In this document: positions 54,541-63,642 of the stretch, one piece after another
Layout of the letters: each line of letters opens with the position of its first letter
How positions within the stretch are numbered: the first letter of the stretch is position 1
NCBI GenBank assembly: GCA_032718475.1
Contig: JAUCBJ010001353.1
Coordinates: 1 to 63,642 of the forward strand
Source of the DNA: Nemertoderma westbladi
Taxonomy: Eukaryota; Xenacoelomorpha; Nemertodermatida; Nemertodermatidae
Reading direction: 5' to 3'
Length of the DNA stretch: 63,642 nt
The notes under the pieces: generated by a model
Told to the model about the DNA's origin: nothing
The model's input: only the letters and a program-made list of their open reading frames with translations
Database searches by the model: none
Translations under genes and position numbers: made by a program

Positions 54541-56412
54541 ATGGATTATTATCGTGGCGACTTCTTGACTTCGAAAAAAGTCCTGATCTGCAGTGCTTTA
54601 GGAATCTCTGGAGTAGCACTTATATACCTACATAATAATCGAATATTTTCCAAAATGCCGCGAACTAAGCAAGAACTACAAGTTCAAGTTCCCAACATTG
54701 AATTATCTGGGAAGAAACTGCGCCTCGCTGCGTGGCTAAATTCTGGAATATTTGGTCGAATTGTAAGACCTATAGCAAGACGGACCTACAATGTCAGCGC
54801 GCTATTGGACAAAGTTATAGATGACATTCCGACATTCTTCCCAATAGAGCCGTTCATTGGCAACATTGCTAATGTTGATAACGAGCCAACGGCCAATGAT
54901 ATAAGTCGAGTGGTGGATTGTCTAGATAAACCTCGAGACTTGGGTTTCCCCTTGACAACAATTCAAGATTACTCCAATGCTTACCGAACAGGGAAATATA
55001 CACCACTTCAGATAGCTAATTTAGTTTTAGATTATTTGTATAACGATTCCTTAAGTAATGAACCTGTTAATCCATTGTCACAATATAACAAAATATATAT
55101 TCTAGAGCAGGCAAAAGAGTCCACACTCCGATTCCAATATGGCCGCCCTCTATCGGTGTTTGATGGTATACCAGTGGCTGTAAAGGAAGAGTTTGAAGTA
55201 ATGGGATATCTTCACCGTCAAGGTACTTCGTTTCTAGGCGGGTCTACCGTTTGCGAACAAGATAATCTAGTCGTGGGTAGGCTAAGGAAAGCAGGAGCCA
55301 TAATCCTGGGAACCTCTTGTATGCACGAGCTGGGAATAGGAACTAGCGGGTGCAACCCTAAGCAACTGGCACGCAACCCTTACCGGTCGGGTACGGGTAG
55401 CCGGCACTACACAGGGGGCTCCTCGTCTGGGTCAGCCGCCGCCGTCGCCTGGGGTCTGTGTCCGGTCGCCGTCGGGTCGGACGGGGGCGGCTCCATCCGG
55501 ATACCCGCCAGTATGTGCGGCGTCGTCGGACTCAAGCCTAGCTTCGGGCGAGTCAGTCTGGGGCCCCGGAATCTCGCGTTTACGGTGGGTAGCGCTGGCT
55601 TTCTCGCCGCTACCGTGCGGGACGCTGCACTGTCGTTCTGGCTGTGCGCCGGTCCAGACCCCGCATACCACCCGGGGAGAGTTCAACCAGCTGTTACTCC
55701 CTCCTTACAGGTGATTTCAGTTCCTAATCATTTAGAGAATTTTACTATAGCCATAGATAAGCAATACATAACGAGAGGTGTAGACCCTGAAATAACAAAG
55801 GCTATTCTCGATGTTGCCAAATATCTTGAAGTGAATTTCAAAGCTAAAATAGTTGAAATTACAATACCGGATTTAGAAGAGTCACGAATAGCACAAATAT
55901 TCTGTATTGGCTGCGAAATGGCCTCCAGTTTCTCAACATTCTCGTCGCGCCAGGTCCGCTTACTAAACCCAGAAACGCAAATGAGTATCTCTTTCGTAGA
56001 CGGGACCAGCACCCAGGAGTATATGCAAGCGTGCCGTCAGCGGACACTCACGATGGGTTGGCTCCGGCGTTTATTCAAGGAGGACGGAGTCCATTGTATC
56101 CTAATGCCCGGAACTGCCTGCACGGCTACCGCCATACAACGGCGTCACTCAACCTGTGGGTTCTCCAGTCTCGCCACTCTCAGCCAAACAATGAGGTTCG
56201 CCTTTTTAGCCAATCTAACTGGTTGTCCCGCAATAACCGTGCCTGTAGCCTATGGGGAGGAATCTGGTCTACCCATAGCCGCACAGCTGATGGGACCCTG
56301 GTGGGAGGAGAATAACCTCCTCCTATTGGCCTCCGCCATCGAACCATTCCTAGAAAGGAGACGACCTTACGACTTCTGTGATGATCTTGGTGGAGTTGCT
56401 AAACAGCGATGA
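54541..56412 (+). CDS. Fatty acid amide hydrolase (plant-type FAAH, amidase-signature family)
   Basis: A single uninterrupted frame of 623 residues. Residues 13-31 form one hydrophobic N-terminal anchor. The amidase-signature core contains FDGIPVAVKEE (catalytic Lys215), MHELGIGTSGCNP (261-273), TGGSSSGSAA (cis-Ser294) and GSDGGGSIRIPAS (nucleophile Ser318, Arg320). The 24-residue gap between the two Ser equals that in characterised FAAHs. The MHELG/YTGGSSSGSAA/DGGGS pattern is closer to the plant-type FAAH than to mammalian FAAH1. The enzyme would hydrolyse N-acylethanolamines or related fatty acid amides to free fatty acid and amine at an internal membrane. ATTAAA signals occur about 90-105 bp after the stop. 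No intron interrupts the frame, and base composition rises sharply in GC over the catalytic centre. Confidence 0.93.
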   Translation: MDYYRGDFLTSKKVLICSALGISGVALIYLHNNRIFSKMPRTKQELQVQVPNIELSGKKLRLAAWLNSGIFGRIVRPIARRTYNVSALLDKVIDDIPTFFPIEPFIGNIANVDNEPTANDISRVVDCLDKPRDLGFPLTTIQDYSNAYRTGKYTPLQIANLVLDYLYNDSLSNEPVNPLSQYNKIYILEQAKESTLRFQYGRPLSVFDGIPVAVKEEFEVMGYLHRQGTSFLGGSTVCEQDNLVVGRLRKAGAIILGTSCMHELGIGTSGCNPKQLARNPYRSGTGSRHYTGGSSSGSAAAVAWGLCPVAVGSDGGGSIRIPASMCGVVGLKPSFGRVSLGPRNLAFTVGSAGFLAATVRDAALSFWLCAGPDPAYHPGRVQPAVTPSLQVISVPNHLENFTIAIDKQYITRGVDPEITKAILDVAKYLEVNFKAKIVEITIPDLEESRIAQIFCIGCEMASSFSTFSSRQVRLLNPETQMSISFVDGTSTQEYMQACRQRTLTMGWLRRLFKEDGVHCILMPGTACTATAIQRRHSTCGFSSLATLSQTMRFAFLANLTGCPAITVPVAYGEESGLPIAAQLMGPWWEENNLLLLASAIEPFLERRRPYDFCDDLGGVAKQR

Positions 56413-56923
56413 GTGAATTCATGCAGCTGTAATTCTATTTACATTAGATAGTGATGAAATTGAAATTGAAATTGAAATTGTTTAATTGACATCAAATAAG
56501 TAAATTAAATCTGCATAATTAAACATTACCGGAAGGAACAAGATAACAAGATAATCCATTATACAGTAGTTATGGTGAGTGTGAGTCTAGATGATGTCGG
56601 GGATAACCCCAAGAGACATGGTCTCGTTTTCATGGGGGTCCCCTTAAGGCGAGGAGGTTATCGGTATGGTCGGTGTGGTAATTGTCTGTCGGTAGTGGTA
56701 AATGTGTAGTTAGTAGGCGTGTGTAAAATGGAGTAGGAATGTGTTCGAGGGGAGTGGTCGGAGTAATATAACATTTAGTATAGAGCTGTGGGGGATTGTA
56801 GTGTGGTCTATGTGTGGTATTGATTGGCATCGCAGAGTATCAGAAATACACAATCATCGATATAAAGATTACACGAAGTTACATACGAAATAAAATAAAT
56901 GAGTTAGATTCGGTTTGAATTCG
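56413..56923. other. FAAH 3' flank with a GAAATT microsatellite
   Basis: Four or five GAAATT units at 56457-56479 resemble the tail of the CR1/jockey-type LINE, but no LINE body precedes them. ATTAAA occurs near 56503 and 56518. No other feature was recognised. Confidence 0.6.
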
Positions 56924-57380
56924 TACCTACTAGATTACACGGATTTAAATAAAAATTACAATAGATTAATTATGATACAGATTACACGGATTACTAGATT
57001 ACACAGATTACTAGATTACACGGATTTAAATAAAAATTACAATAGATTAATTATGATACAGATTACACGGATTACTAGATTACACAGATTACTAGATTAC
57101 ACGGATTTAAATAAAAATTACAATAGATTAATTATGATACAGATTACACGGATTACTAGATTACACAGATTACTAGATTACACGGATTTAAATAAAAATT
57201 ACAATAGATTAATTATGATACAGATTACACGGATTACTAGATTACACAGATTACTAGATTACACGGATTTAAATAAAAATTACAATAGATTAATTATGAT
57301 ACAGATTACACGGATTACTAGATTACACAGATTACTAGATTACACGGATTTAAATAAAAATTACAATAGATTAATTATGA
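56924..57380 (+). repeat. 81-bp tandem repeat, 5.6 copies, open in one frame
   Basis: Units contain TAGATTACACGGATTTAAAT, AATAGATTAATTATGATACA and two more GATTACAC blocks. The period of 81 bp keeps one frame open (27-residue unit LLDYTDLNKNYNRLIM and so on, from 56915 to 57508), but the composition and internal GATTAC sub-repeats show it is DNA-level amplification. The copies are virtually identical, so it is very recent. Confidence 0.92.
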
Positions 57381-58115
57381 ACGATTTAAATTCGTACTTA
57401 CTGTACGAATTTAATTATCCATTCCCAGCAACAATCAAAATATTAACGAAATTATTACCCGAAATGTGTAGGGAAATACACAGTAAAAGGACGTACATTA
57501 AAATATAAATACTGTATGTTAATGGAGATAAAATAGAATAAGGTTCTGAATAAGGTTCTTACATACAGTACTATACAGTTACTACATTATTAATCCAAGA
57601 CGGCTGTTCATTAAGGCCATTCGTTGAAGAAGTTATTAAAAGAGCCTGTTAAATACACCCGAAATATAAAATACTTAGTTAAAATACTTATAAAATACAC
57701 TATAAATATACCAAAAGTTAAAATACATAGTATACTATAAGATACTGAGTTTTAAGAGTTATTTATATTATCATTAATCAGTTATCATATCACTATAATA
57801 TTTATAATAGCATAGAGCCAGCTTATCGGTACCCGCAAGTAAGGGCATTTGTTAATAACGCAATTATAAGAGTTCGTAAATACACTGAAGTATAAAACAA
57901 CATGCACATAACTAAGATTAAAAAAGAAAGTAATACAAATACATAGTATATTAAAAAATACATATTTAAAGGGGGTTAGGGCTTATAGGGTTCTAGAATT
58001 ATTGACCAGCACCATATCACAGGCCGTTTGTTAAGACAGCTGTTATAAATTAGCATCATATCACTAATAATTAGGAGTTAGGATATCATAGTACGTACAT
58101 CATATCATGCTGTTG
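57381..58115. other. Noncoding AT-rich region
   Basis: No gene or strong repeat was seen. TAAAATAC-type simple AT sequence is frequent between 57660 and 57740. Confidence 0.6.
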
Positions 58116-59530
58116 TTAGCGCATATTAAAATAGTGGTTTTTGATCCCATGTTTAAATGACTCCAGGAATATTTTACTTTTTAGTTTATTGGGCATGGAG
58201 TTCCATAGACTCGGGCCTAAGAATGACAGCGTTTCACACCCAACAGCAGTTCTGCGTGAGGGGATTACGGCTCGATTCTCGCTCCTACGAAGGTTAATTC
58301 CAGTTGGGTCGAAAATAACTAAGTTCTCGAGATATGGTGGGGATAGGCCGCGACTAATACGATACATGTGACATAATATGCTTTGTTCAACACGAGTGTC
58401 AATAGCTAGCCATGACATTTTTATATAGTGGTCTTGCGTTATGTGTGTCCGGTGGTGCAGTCCCAGGCAGAATCGTATGCACTTCCGTTGGAGTGTCTGT
58501 AGTTGGTTCTGTAGACCTTTGCTTGTGCTATAGTACCAGCAGGATGATACAAAGTCCAAGTGAGGTTGAATTAGAGCATTACAAAGCAACCTTTTGGTGT
58601 AATAATCGAGTATAGACCCCTGTCGGTAAAGGAATCGTAGAGTTGAGTTGCATTTCTTTATAACTTTTGCTGCCATTGAATCGCCTGACATGTTGGCATC
58701 CAAGAAACACCCTAAATATTTCACAGTTTTTTTTCTTCAATAGGGATCCCAGCGCATGTAATATTGAGCGGGTGAGCGTTGTTTAGTCGCTGGTGAGTTC
58801 CAAAAAGAATGCTTTTAGTTTTTTCGAAGTTCAAACTTAATTTGTTTTCAGTAGCCCATGAGTATACTTTGTCTAGCATAATTTCTAGCGTATTTGCAAC
58901 AGCTGATGGGTTTTGGTGGGAGGCAATGAGGTTGGCATCATCGGCTAGCTTCAGGGACAAAGTATGTGGTTCTGTAGAAGTTACATCCGACTCTGTTTGG
59001 GGTTCTAGGTTTACGCTATGGAGTTCATCTTTGGGTCTCAATGACTGTAGATTTGATCCAGAGAAGCATGTAGCCGGGTTGATGGCCATATTTATGTCGT
59101 TTCCATATATTAAGAAGAGCAAAACTGCCAATAGACCTCCTTGTGGTACTCCTGTATCTACTATCGCTTCACTTGAACATACCCCCCCAACACAGACAAC
59201 CTGTTTTCTATTCTCCAAATACGAGTGGAACCATGCTACTGCTGATGATTTAAAGCCTATTAGTGATAGCTTTTTTAGAAGGATTTCATGGCTGACGGTG
59301 TCAAATGCTTTGCGAAGGTCTATTAGTATAACACCAGTCACCATGCCATTGTCTGCAGATGTTTTGATGACGTCATTCAGGAACAGTAGACATGTCTCTA
59401 CAGAGAAGCCCTTTCGGAAGCCAGATTGAAGGGGGTCTAGAATCTTGTACTCGACAAGGTATGAAACAAACTGTATAAATACTATACGTTCTAGAACGTG
59501 ATGATAGATGATGGAGATAGAGATATAGAG
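58116..59530 (-). pseudogene. Non-LTR reverse transcriptase fragment, degenerate
   Basis: Read on the minus strand: from about 59530 VLERIVFIQFVSYL, LQSGFRKGFSVETCL, then RT motif A VILIDLRKAFDTVS (about 59330), motif B GVPQGGLLAVLLFLIYGNDI (about 59150) and a motif C changed to KLADDANLI (about 58960), where the residue before ADD is Leu instead of the usual Tyr or Phe. A frame change near 58725 leads to VKYLGCFLD and a C-terminal part ending at 58116 (PSLWNSMPNKLKSK). The endonuclease is missing because of 5' truncation. It is a jockey/CR1-like relic, diverged from the three LINEs near the left end of the window. Confidence 0.85.
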
Positions 59531-59711
59531 GCCTACATACTTTCATTGACATTGTGTTCTTTTTCATTATTCATTTTATGCTACTAAGCCTAACTAAATA
59601 CCGCCTTTGCCATTTTTGTTATGTAAAATAATAGTACTGTAGGCCCTACATTTAAGTTACATTTGTTATTATTTAAATCGGCTATGTTGACAAATATTGA
59701 CACATGAAAAT

Positions 59712-59889
59712 TATCCCGAGTAAAAATATTGTGTGTTGAAAAATATCGATAATATCCTGAGCTGAGAGTAAAAAATATCGAGAGTAAAAATATTACGAGT
59801 AACAATAACGAGAGTAAAAATATTACGAGTAACAATATCGAGAGTAAAAATATTACGAGTAACAATATCGAGAGTAAAAATATTACGAG
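59712..59889. repeat. 30-bp tandem repeat (GAGTAACAATATC / GAGAGTAAAAATATTAC)
   Basis: About five units before a MITE and two or three partial units after it (60372-60425), showing that the MITE inserted into this array. Minus-strand open frames of the type LLVIFLLSI come from the repeat. Confidence 0.88.
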
Positions 59890-60371
59890 TAAGTCCCCCC
59901 TCACACGGAGCAACTTGTTTCTGCAACTTGTTTCTGAAACTTGTTTCAGCAACCTGTTGCTGGGCCCCCTCACACACAGAAACAAGTTGCTGCAACTTGT
60001 TTCTGCAACTTGTTTCCGAAACTTGTTTCAGCAACCTGTTGCTGGACCCCCTCACACACAGAAACTTGTTGCTCAAGAAAATAACAATTATTTCAAAACA
60101 AATAGCTAACATGTCCAGTCATTTATATATTATAATATCAAATCACTCAATTTATCGAATATTACCTCTAATCTAAAAATTGGATGTAAAAAAGGTTTTT
60201 TAAAAGGTTGCTGGGTATATAACTTCCAGCAACTTGTTGCTGGACCCCCTCACACACAGAAATAAGTTTCGGAAACAAGTTGCAGAAACTTGTTGCTGGA
60301 GTCCTCACACACAGAAACAAGTTTCGGAAACAAGTTGCAGCAACAAGTTTCTGTGTGTGAGGGGGGCCTTA
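59890..60371. mobile_element. Harbinger-like MITE, about 475 bp
   Basis: Inverted ends TAAGTCCCCCCTCACAC and GTGTGAGGGGGGCCTTA, with TAA at the left and TTA at the right flanking the element where the array originally had a single TAA. This fits the TWA target of PIF/Harbinger elements. The interior is made of repeats of CAACTTGTTTC, CAGCAACCTGTTGCTGG and CCCTCACACACAGAAAC in both orientations. No ORF. Confidence 0.78.
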
Positions 60372-60425
60372 CAATATCGAGAGTAAAAATATCGACAGTA
60401 AAAATATCGCGAGTAAAAAAATCGT
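60372..60425. repeat. Right remainder of the 30-bp array
   Basis: AATATCGAGAGTAAAAATATC and shorter related units follow the MITE directly. Confidence 0.75.
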
Positions 60426-60479
60426 GCCTCATGCATCGCTATGTATTTTATTGACTAGATAGTTAGACACTATATACAT

Positions 60480-60815
60480 GAACACCACGTCCTTGAATAT
60501 AGTGCCGTTATTCAGGTACCTGACCTGCCCCCAACTCCCTCCTCCTTAGCGGTGAGCCAGGAAAATGAGCCAGGAAAAGCCATGGAAAGCTGGCCGAGCA
60601 AGGATTCCAAATATGGAAAGCTACCCATACAAGGATTCCAAATATGTAAAACATTTGAATTTGGTTGGGAAATAGCTGAGATATGGGCATTCGAACGTTG
60701 CATGTATTTGCTTCCGCTGCAGGCATGCTATACTTATGATATAAGCAAAATGTTCTAGAATATTGTGAATTTATCAAATAGAATAAATGGCCTGCAGCGG
60801 AAGCAAATAACCTAC
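60480..60815 (+). repeat. Third location of the 50345 foldback family, with its own small palindrome
   Basis: It shares TGAATATAGTGCCGTTATTC, GTGAGCCAG, AAGGATTCCAAATATG and ATTTGAATTTGGTTG with the arms of 50345-51410. GTATTTGCTTCCGCTGCAGG (60704-60723) reappears inverted near 60790-60811. An internal block (GCAAGGATTCCAAATATGG) is duplicated in tandem. Confidence 0.75.
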
Positions 60816-61012
60816 ACAGTTGAGTGGCGAATTTGGTTTTAGAGAGTCTTAAAAATCTTCCTAATTTACCATCATATTTCGAATAAACTCCCGGAGATGC
60901 CCATGATGAGCATCTACAGTAGGACTGTTGATACAGTACCTTGACATTTAGGGGAGTGTGGATGTTTTTTAGAAGAAATTAGAAGACTAATTGCATTTTG
61001 TCAGATACTTAA

Positions 61013-63642
61013 TAGTGGGGTCGCTTAAGGCTGAAATATAGCAAAATCGTTAATTGCCGGACAAAAGCATGAAAATGTGACTATACAGTATATGTAAAAA
61101 AATGTGTAGATTAATCTGAGCCTGTGTACCAAAAAAATTGACTACTTCCCTAGCAACAGGGTGACTTTTTCATAGCAACCGGATACTTTTGGTCGTATCT
61201 GTTATTGAAACTCGCCATATAGAAAAATTGCGATTATATTACAGGGTTGGTTTAAAAATAGAAGTCGAGTACACGTTCCCATAGCAACAAGGTGACCTTT
61301 CCCTAGCAACCGTTGTATATTTAATGTAATTTTGATTGAAACGTGGGATAAACAACATGTCTAGCAATAGAAGATGGTTATTAGTGACATCACTGTCATT
61401 AGACATCTGTCACTGACATCACTGACATTAGTGACACATTATTCTGTTGTTCTGGAACATAGTGTGAACTCATTACACGTTTAATTTTTGTGGTAGCTAA
61501 TGTTTTCGATTGTCGCTAGTCTGTTTTTCATTATAAAATTATTGTTATATAGCCTATAATTATAATAATCTATAAAATAAAATAAAAATTTTTATAATTT
61601 CAAAAAAGGCCACGTAATACCTACAAAAGGTATTAGCTTTAAAACAGCTTTTAAAAATAGCAGAATAATATTGAAACGGGCTGCACTACTACCAATGTGA
61701 TGTATTAACATTCATTACCATTTACCTACAAACATGATACTATAAATTTGGTGAGAATAGTTTACTAGTAGTTGAACCTAAAACCTCGAGTTTGTAAATC
61801 AATGGAGACCCTTCTAGACTTTAGTAAATGTATTATATGTCAGAAAACTTCCGCGGAAAAACTTAATAACCCGTGCAATACACCAGCTTCTGGAGAAATC
61901 ATCGGAATATATGAGCGTTTTCTTGACAATGTCAATCAATTAGAGACATTGGAATGTTACCAATCGAATTAAGTTTCAGTGCAGAAACCAAGCCATTTTA
62001 TCTGCTCAGAAATGTTGCCATGTGGCACCATTCTTGTCGGTTGGTTTTTTGCAATAACAAACTGGAACGTAAATTAAACAAACGAAAGCAAAGGTGATAC
62101 AGACGTTTTAGTAATACTGATAGGAGTTACTGATACTTCTATTTAATATCCAATCATCCCAGTCTGAACATATGGTTAGCATTCGGTTCTGGAAAACATT
62201 TTAAATATTTTAATGTGAATAATATATCCCAAAAGTTAGGTGAGGACAAATCAAAGGGTTTATCGATGTTCCATGCCCTTAGTGGCTGTGACACCGTGTC
62301 CCGCTTCAGAAATATTGGCAAAATAACTGCTTGGAAAACTTGGTTGGCCATGCCAGAAATCACATCAACTTTCAAGGCAGTATACGATCAGCCATTTAAT
62401 CCCTTCCCAAATGGAATCGAAAGTGTAGAATTCAAAGCGTTGGAAAAATTTGTCATACGTATGTATGACAAAAAATCAATCAGAACGAGTATAAATAATA
62501 CAAGACGGGATCTATTCACCAAACGCAACTGCGTGATTGATCGATTGCCACCAACACGCAACACGCCCTTTACCAACATTTGATGCGGGCTACATATCAA
62601 GCCTGCGTTTGGGCAGTCTGCACACAGGACAAACCGATACTCCCTTCACCAGCAGATTTCGGTTGGGTATTTAATACTCAATGGAATCCCGTCTGGAGTT
62701 CACTGCCAGACGCTGCAACGATGTGCTACGAACTCATTAAATGTGCATGCAAAAAGCGCAATTACACAAACTGCAAGTGTGGGAAGGCTGGGTTTAAATG
62801 CACAGAATTATGCACTTGCACTTGCTCTTGTTATTGATCACATATGATTCGTATAATTAAAAGAATTGGTATAACTATAATACTAAATAATTTAAATTTA
62901 CAGCCTTGTGGCTGTGTATTTGATGTATAAACACATTATCCTCATAAATCCAAAAGTGCAATATTTTTTAAATATAGATATCACCTTTTGTTTCTATGGA
63001 AACGTACATCACAGCTCCAATATAACTACTAACCATCTTATATTGCTATAAATGCTGTTTATCTCCAGTTTCAATATTAATTACACTAAATTTCAGGCAG
63101 TTCCTAGGGAAAGGTCACCTTGTTGCTATGGACACGTGTATCAGCGCCGATGTTATTACTAACAATCTTCTATTGCTAGACAAGTTGATTATCCCAAGTT
63201 TCAATCATAATTTCACTAAATATACAGCGGTTGCTAGGGAAAGGTCACCCTGTTACTAAGGAAACGTGTATCAGCGCCTATGTCATTACTAACCATCTTC
63301 TATTGCCAGTCAGATTGATTATCCCAAGTTTCAATCATAATTCCATTAAATATAGAGCGGTTGCTAGGTAAAGGTCTCCTTGTTGCTATGGAAACGTGTA
63401 CAGACTTATATTAGAAACTAACCCAGTTATATAATCGTAATTTTTGTATATGGTGAGTTTCAATAACAGAAATGACCAATTTTACCCGGTTGCTATGTAA
63501 AAGTCACTCTGTTGCTAGGGAAGTAGTCAATTTTTTTGGTACACAGGCTCAGATTAATCTACACATTTTTTTACATATATAGTCACATTTTCATGCTTTT
63601 GTCCGGCAATTAACGATTTTCACCTTAAGCGACCCCACTATA
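61013..63642. mobile_element. DNA element with about 400-bp inverted termini
   Basis: The left end (from TAGTGGGGTCGCTTAAGG at 61013) and the right end (to CCCCACTATA at 63642) are inverted repeats extending roughly 61013-61425 and 63230-63642. They share blocks such as GTTAATTGCCGGACAAAAGC, ATCTGAGCCTGTGTACC, TTCCCTAGCAAC and CAATAGAAGATGGTTA. GTGGGG and CCCCAC are bordered by TA at both ends, so TA may be the target duplication, but the window ends there. The right terminus has three sub-repeats with a period of about 130 bp. It encodes the broken protein at 61802-62837. Confidence 0.85.
61802..62837 (+). pseudogene. TE-encoded protein with DTD and GCD motifs and a Cys-rich tail
   Basis: Part 1 (61802-61972) encodes METLLDFSKCIICQKTSAEK with a CxxC pair and ends at a stop. 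Part 2 (62093-62146) encodes GDTDVLVILIG and stops. Part 3 (about 62168-62583) encodes WLAFGSGKHFKYFNVNN, MFHALSGCDTVSRF and the tail KEARKDLF-like region (here NTRRDLFTKRN). Part 4 (62580-62837) encodes YQACVWAVCTQDKPILPSP, ELIKCACKKRNYTNCKCG and a terminal cluster of Cys. I know this order from abundant proteins in TE-rich animal genomes. DTD and GCD resemble the metal-binding sites of FEN1/XPG-type nucleases, and the end resembles CXC domains; both comparisons are inference. The middle is deleted and frames are broken. Confidence 0.7.

Noticed and set aside
59590-60112. Leucine-rich membrane-like ORFs on the minus strand
   Set aside because: They are by-products of the 30-bp AT-rich repeat and the MITE.

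Overview
This is a TE-rich eukaryotic (animal) genome window. Evidence: metazoan gene families, consensus GT-AG exon junctions on the minus strand, a tRNA gene with a canonical intron, TATA-driven single-exon genes, several LINE clades, Ty3/Gypsy and piggyBac relics, MITEs and very large minisatellites. The species cannot be fixed from the sequence; an invertebrate, perhaps a marine one, is my inference.

Layout. 1-13.9 kb: a G-rich 27-bp minisatellite invaded by three non-LTR retrotransposons, one nested inside another. The inner L2-like element is itself split by a segment that begins with an intron-containing tRNA-Leu(CAA) gene. 13.9-14.25 kb: a palindromic tRNA-like foldback element. 15.1-17.3 kb: an intact single-exon astacin metalloprotease with ShK-like and LDLa domains. 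19.3-46 kb: one large minus-strand gene that I rebuilt from five junctions whose phases all agree. Its N-terminal exon resembles the short region before the GAF domains in PDE5/PDE11-type phosphodiesterases. Its third exon carries ten tyrosines spaced exactly seven residues apart. It ends in either of two homologous terminal exons separated by a 13-kb minisatellite of 33/34-bp units. Its introns hold two Gypsy relics, a TTAA-flanked MITE, a perfect 102-bp-arm palindrome and several more minisatellites. 46.5-47.2 kb: a broken piggyBac transposase. 49.8-52.7 kb: a 5'-truncated LINE copy with a 12-bp target duplication and several foldback or terminal-inverted-repeat elements. 54.5-56.4 kb: an intact single-exon plant-type fatty acid amide hydrolase with a GC-rich catalytic core. 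56.9-57.4 kb: an 81-bp tandem repeat. 58.1-60.8 kb: a LINE fragment and a Harbinger-like MITE inside a 30-bp repeat. 61.0-63.6 kb: a DNA element with about 400-bp inverted termini encoding a broken protein with DTD and GCD motifs and a Cys-rich tail.

The host genes (astacin, the PDE-N-like gene, FAAH) show no functional link to each other. The rest is mobile or tandemly repeated DNA, with clear nesting that gives relative ages. The most novel candidates are the heptad-tyrosine gene with duplicated terminal exons around the megabase-style minisatellite, the tRNA-Leu-headed insertion, and the TIR element with nuclease-like motifs.
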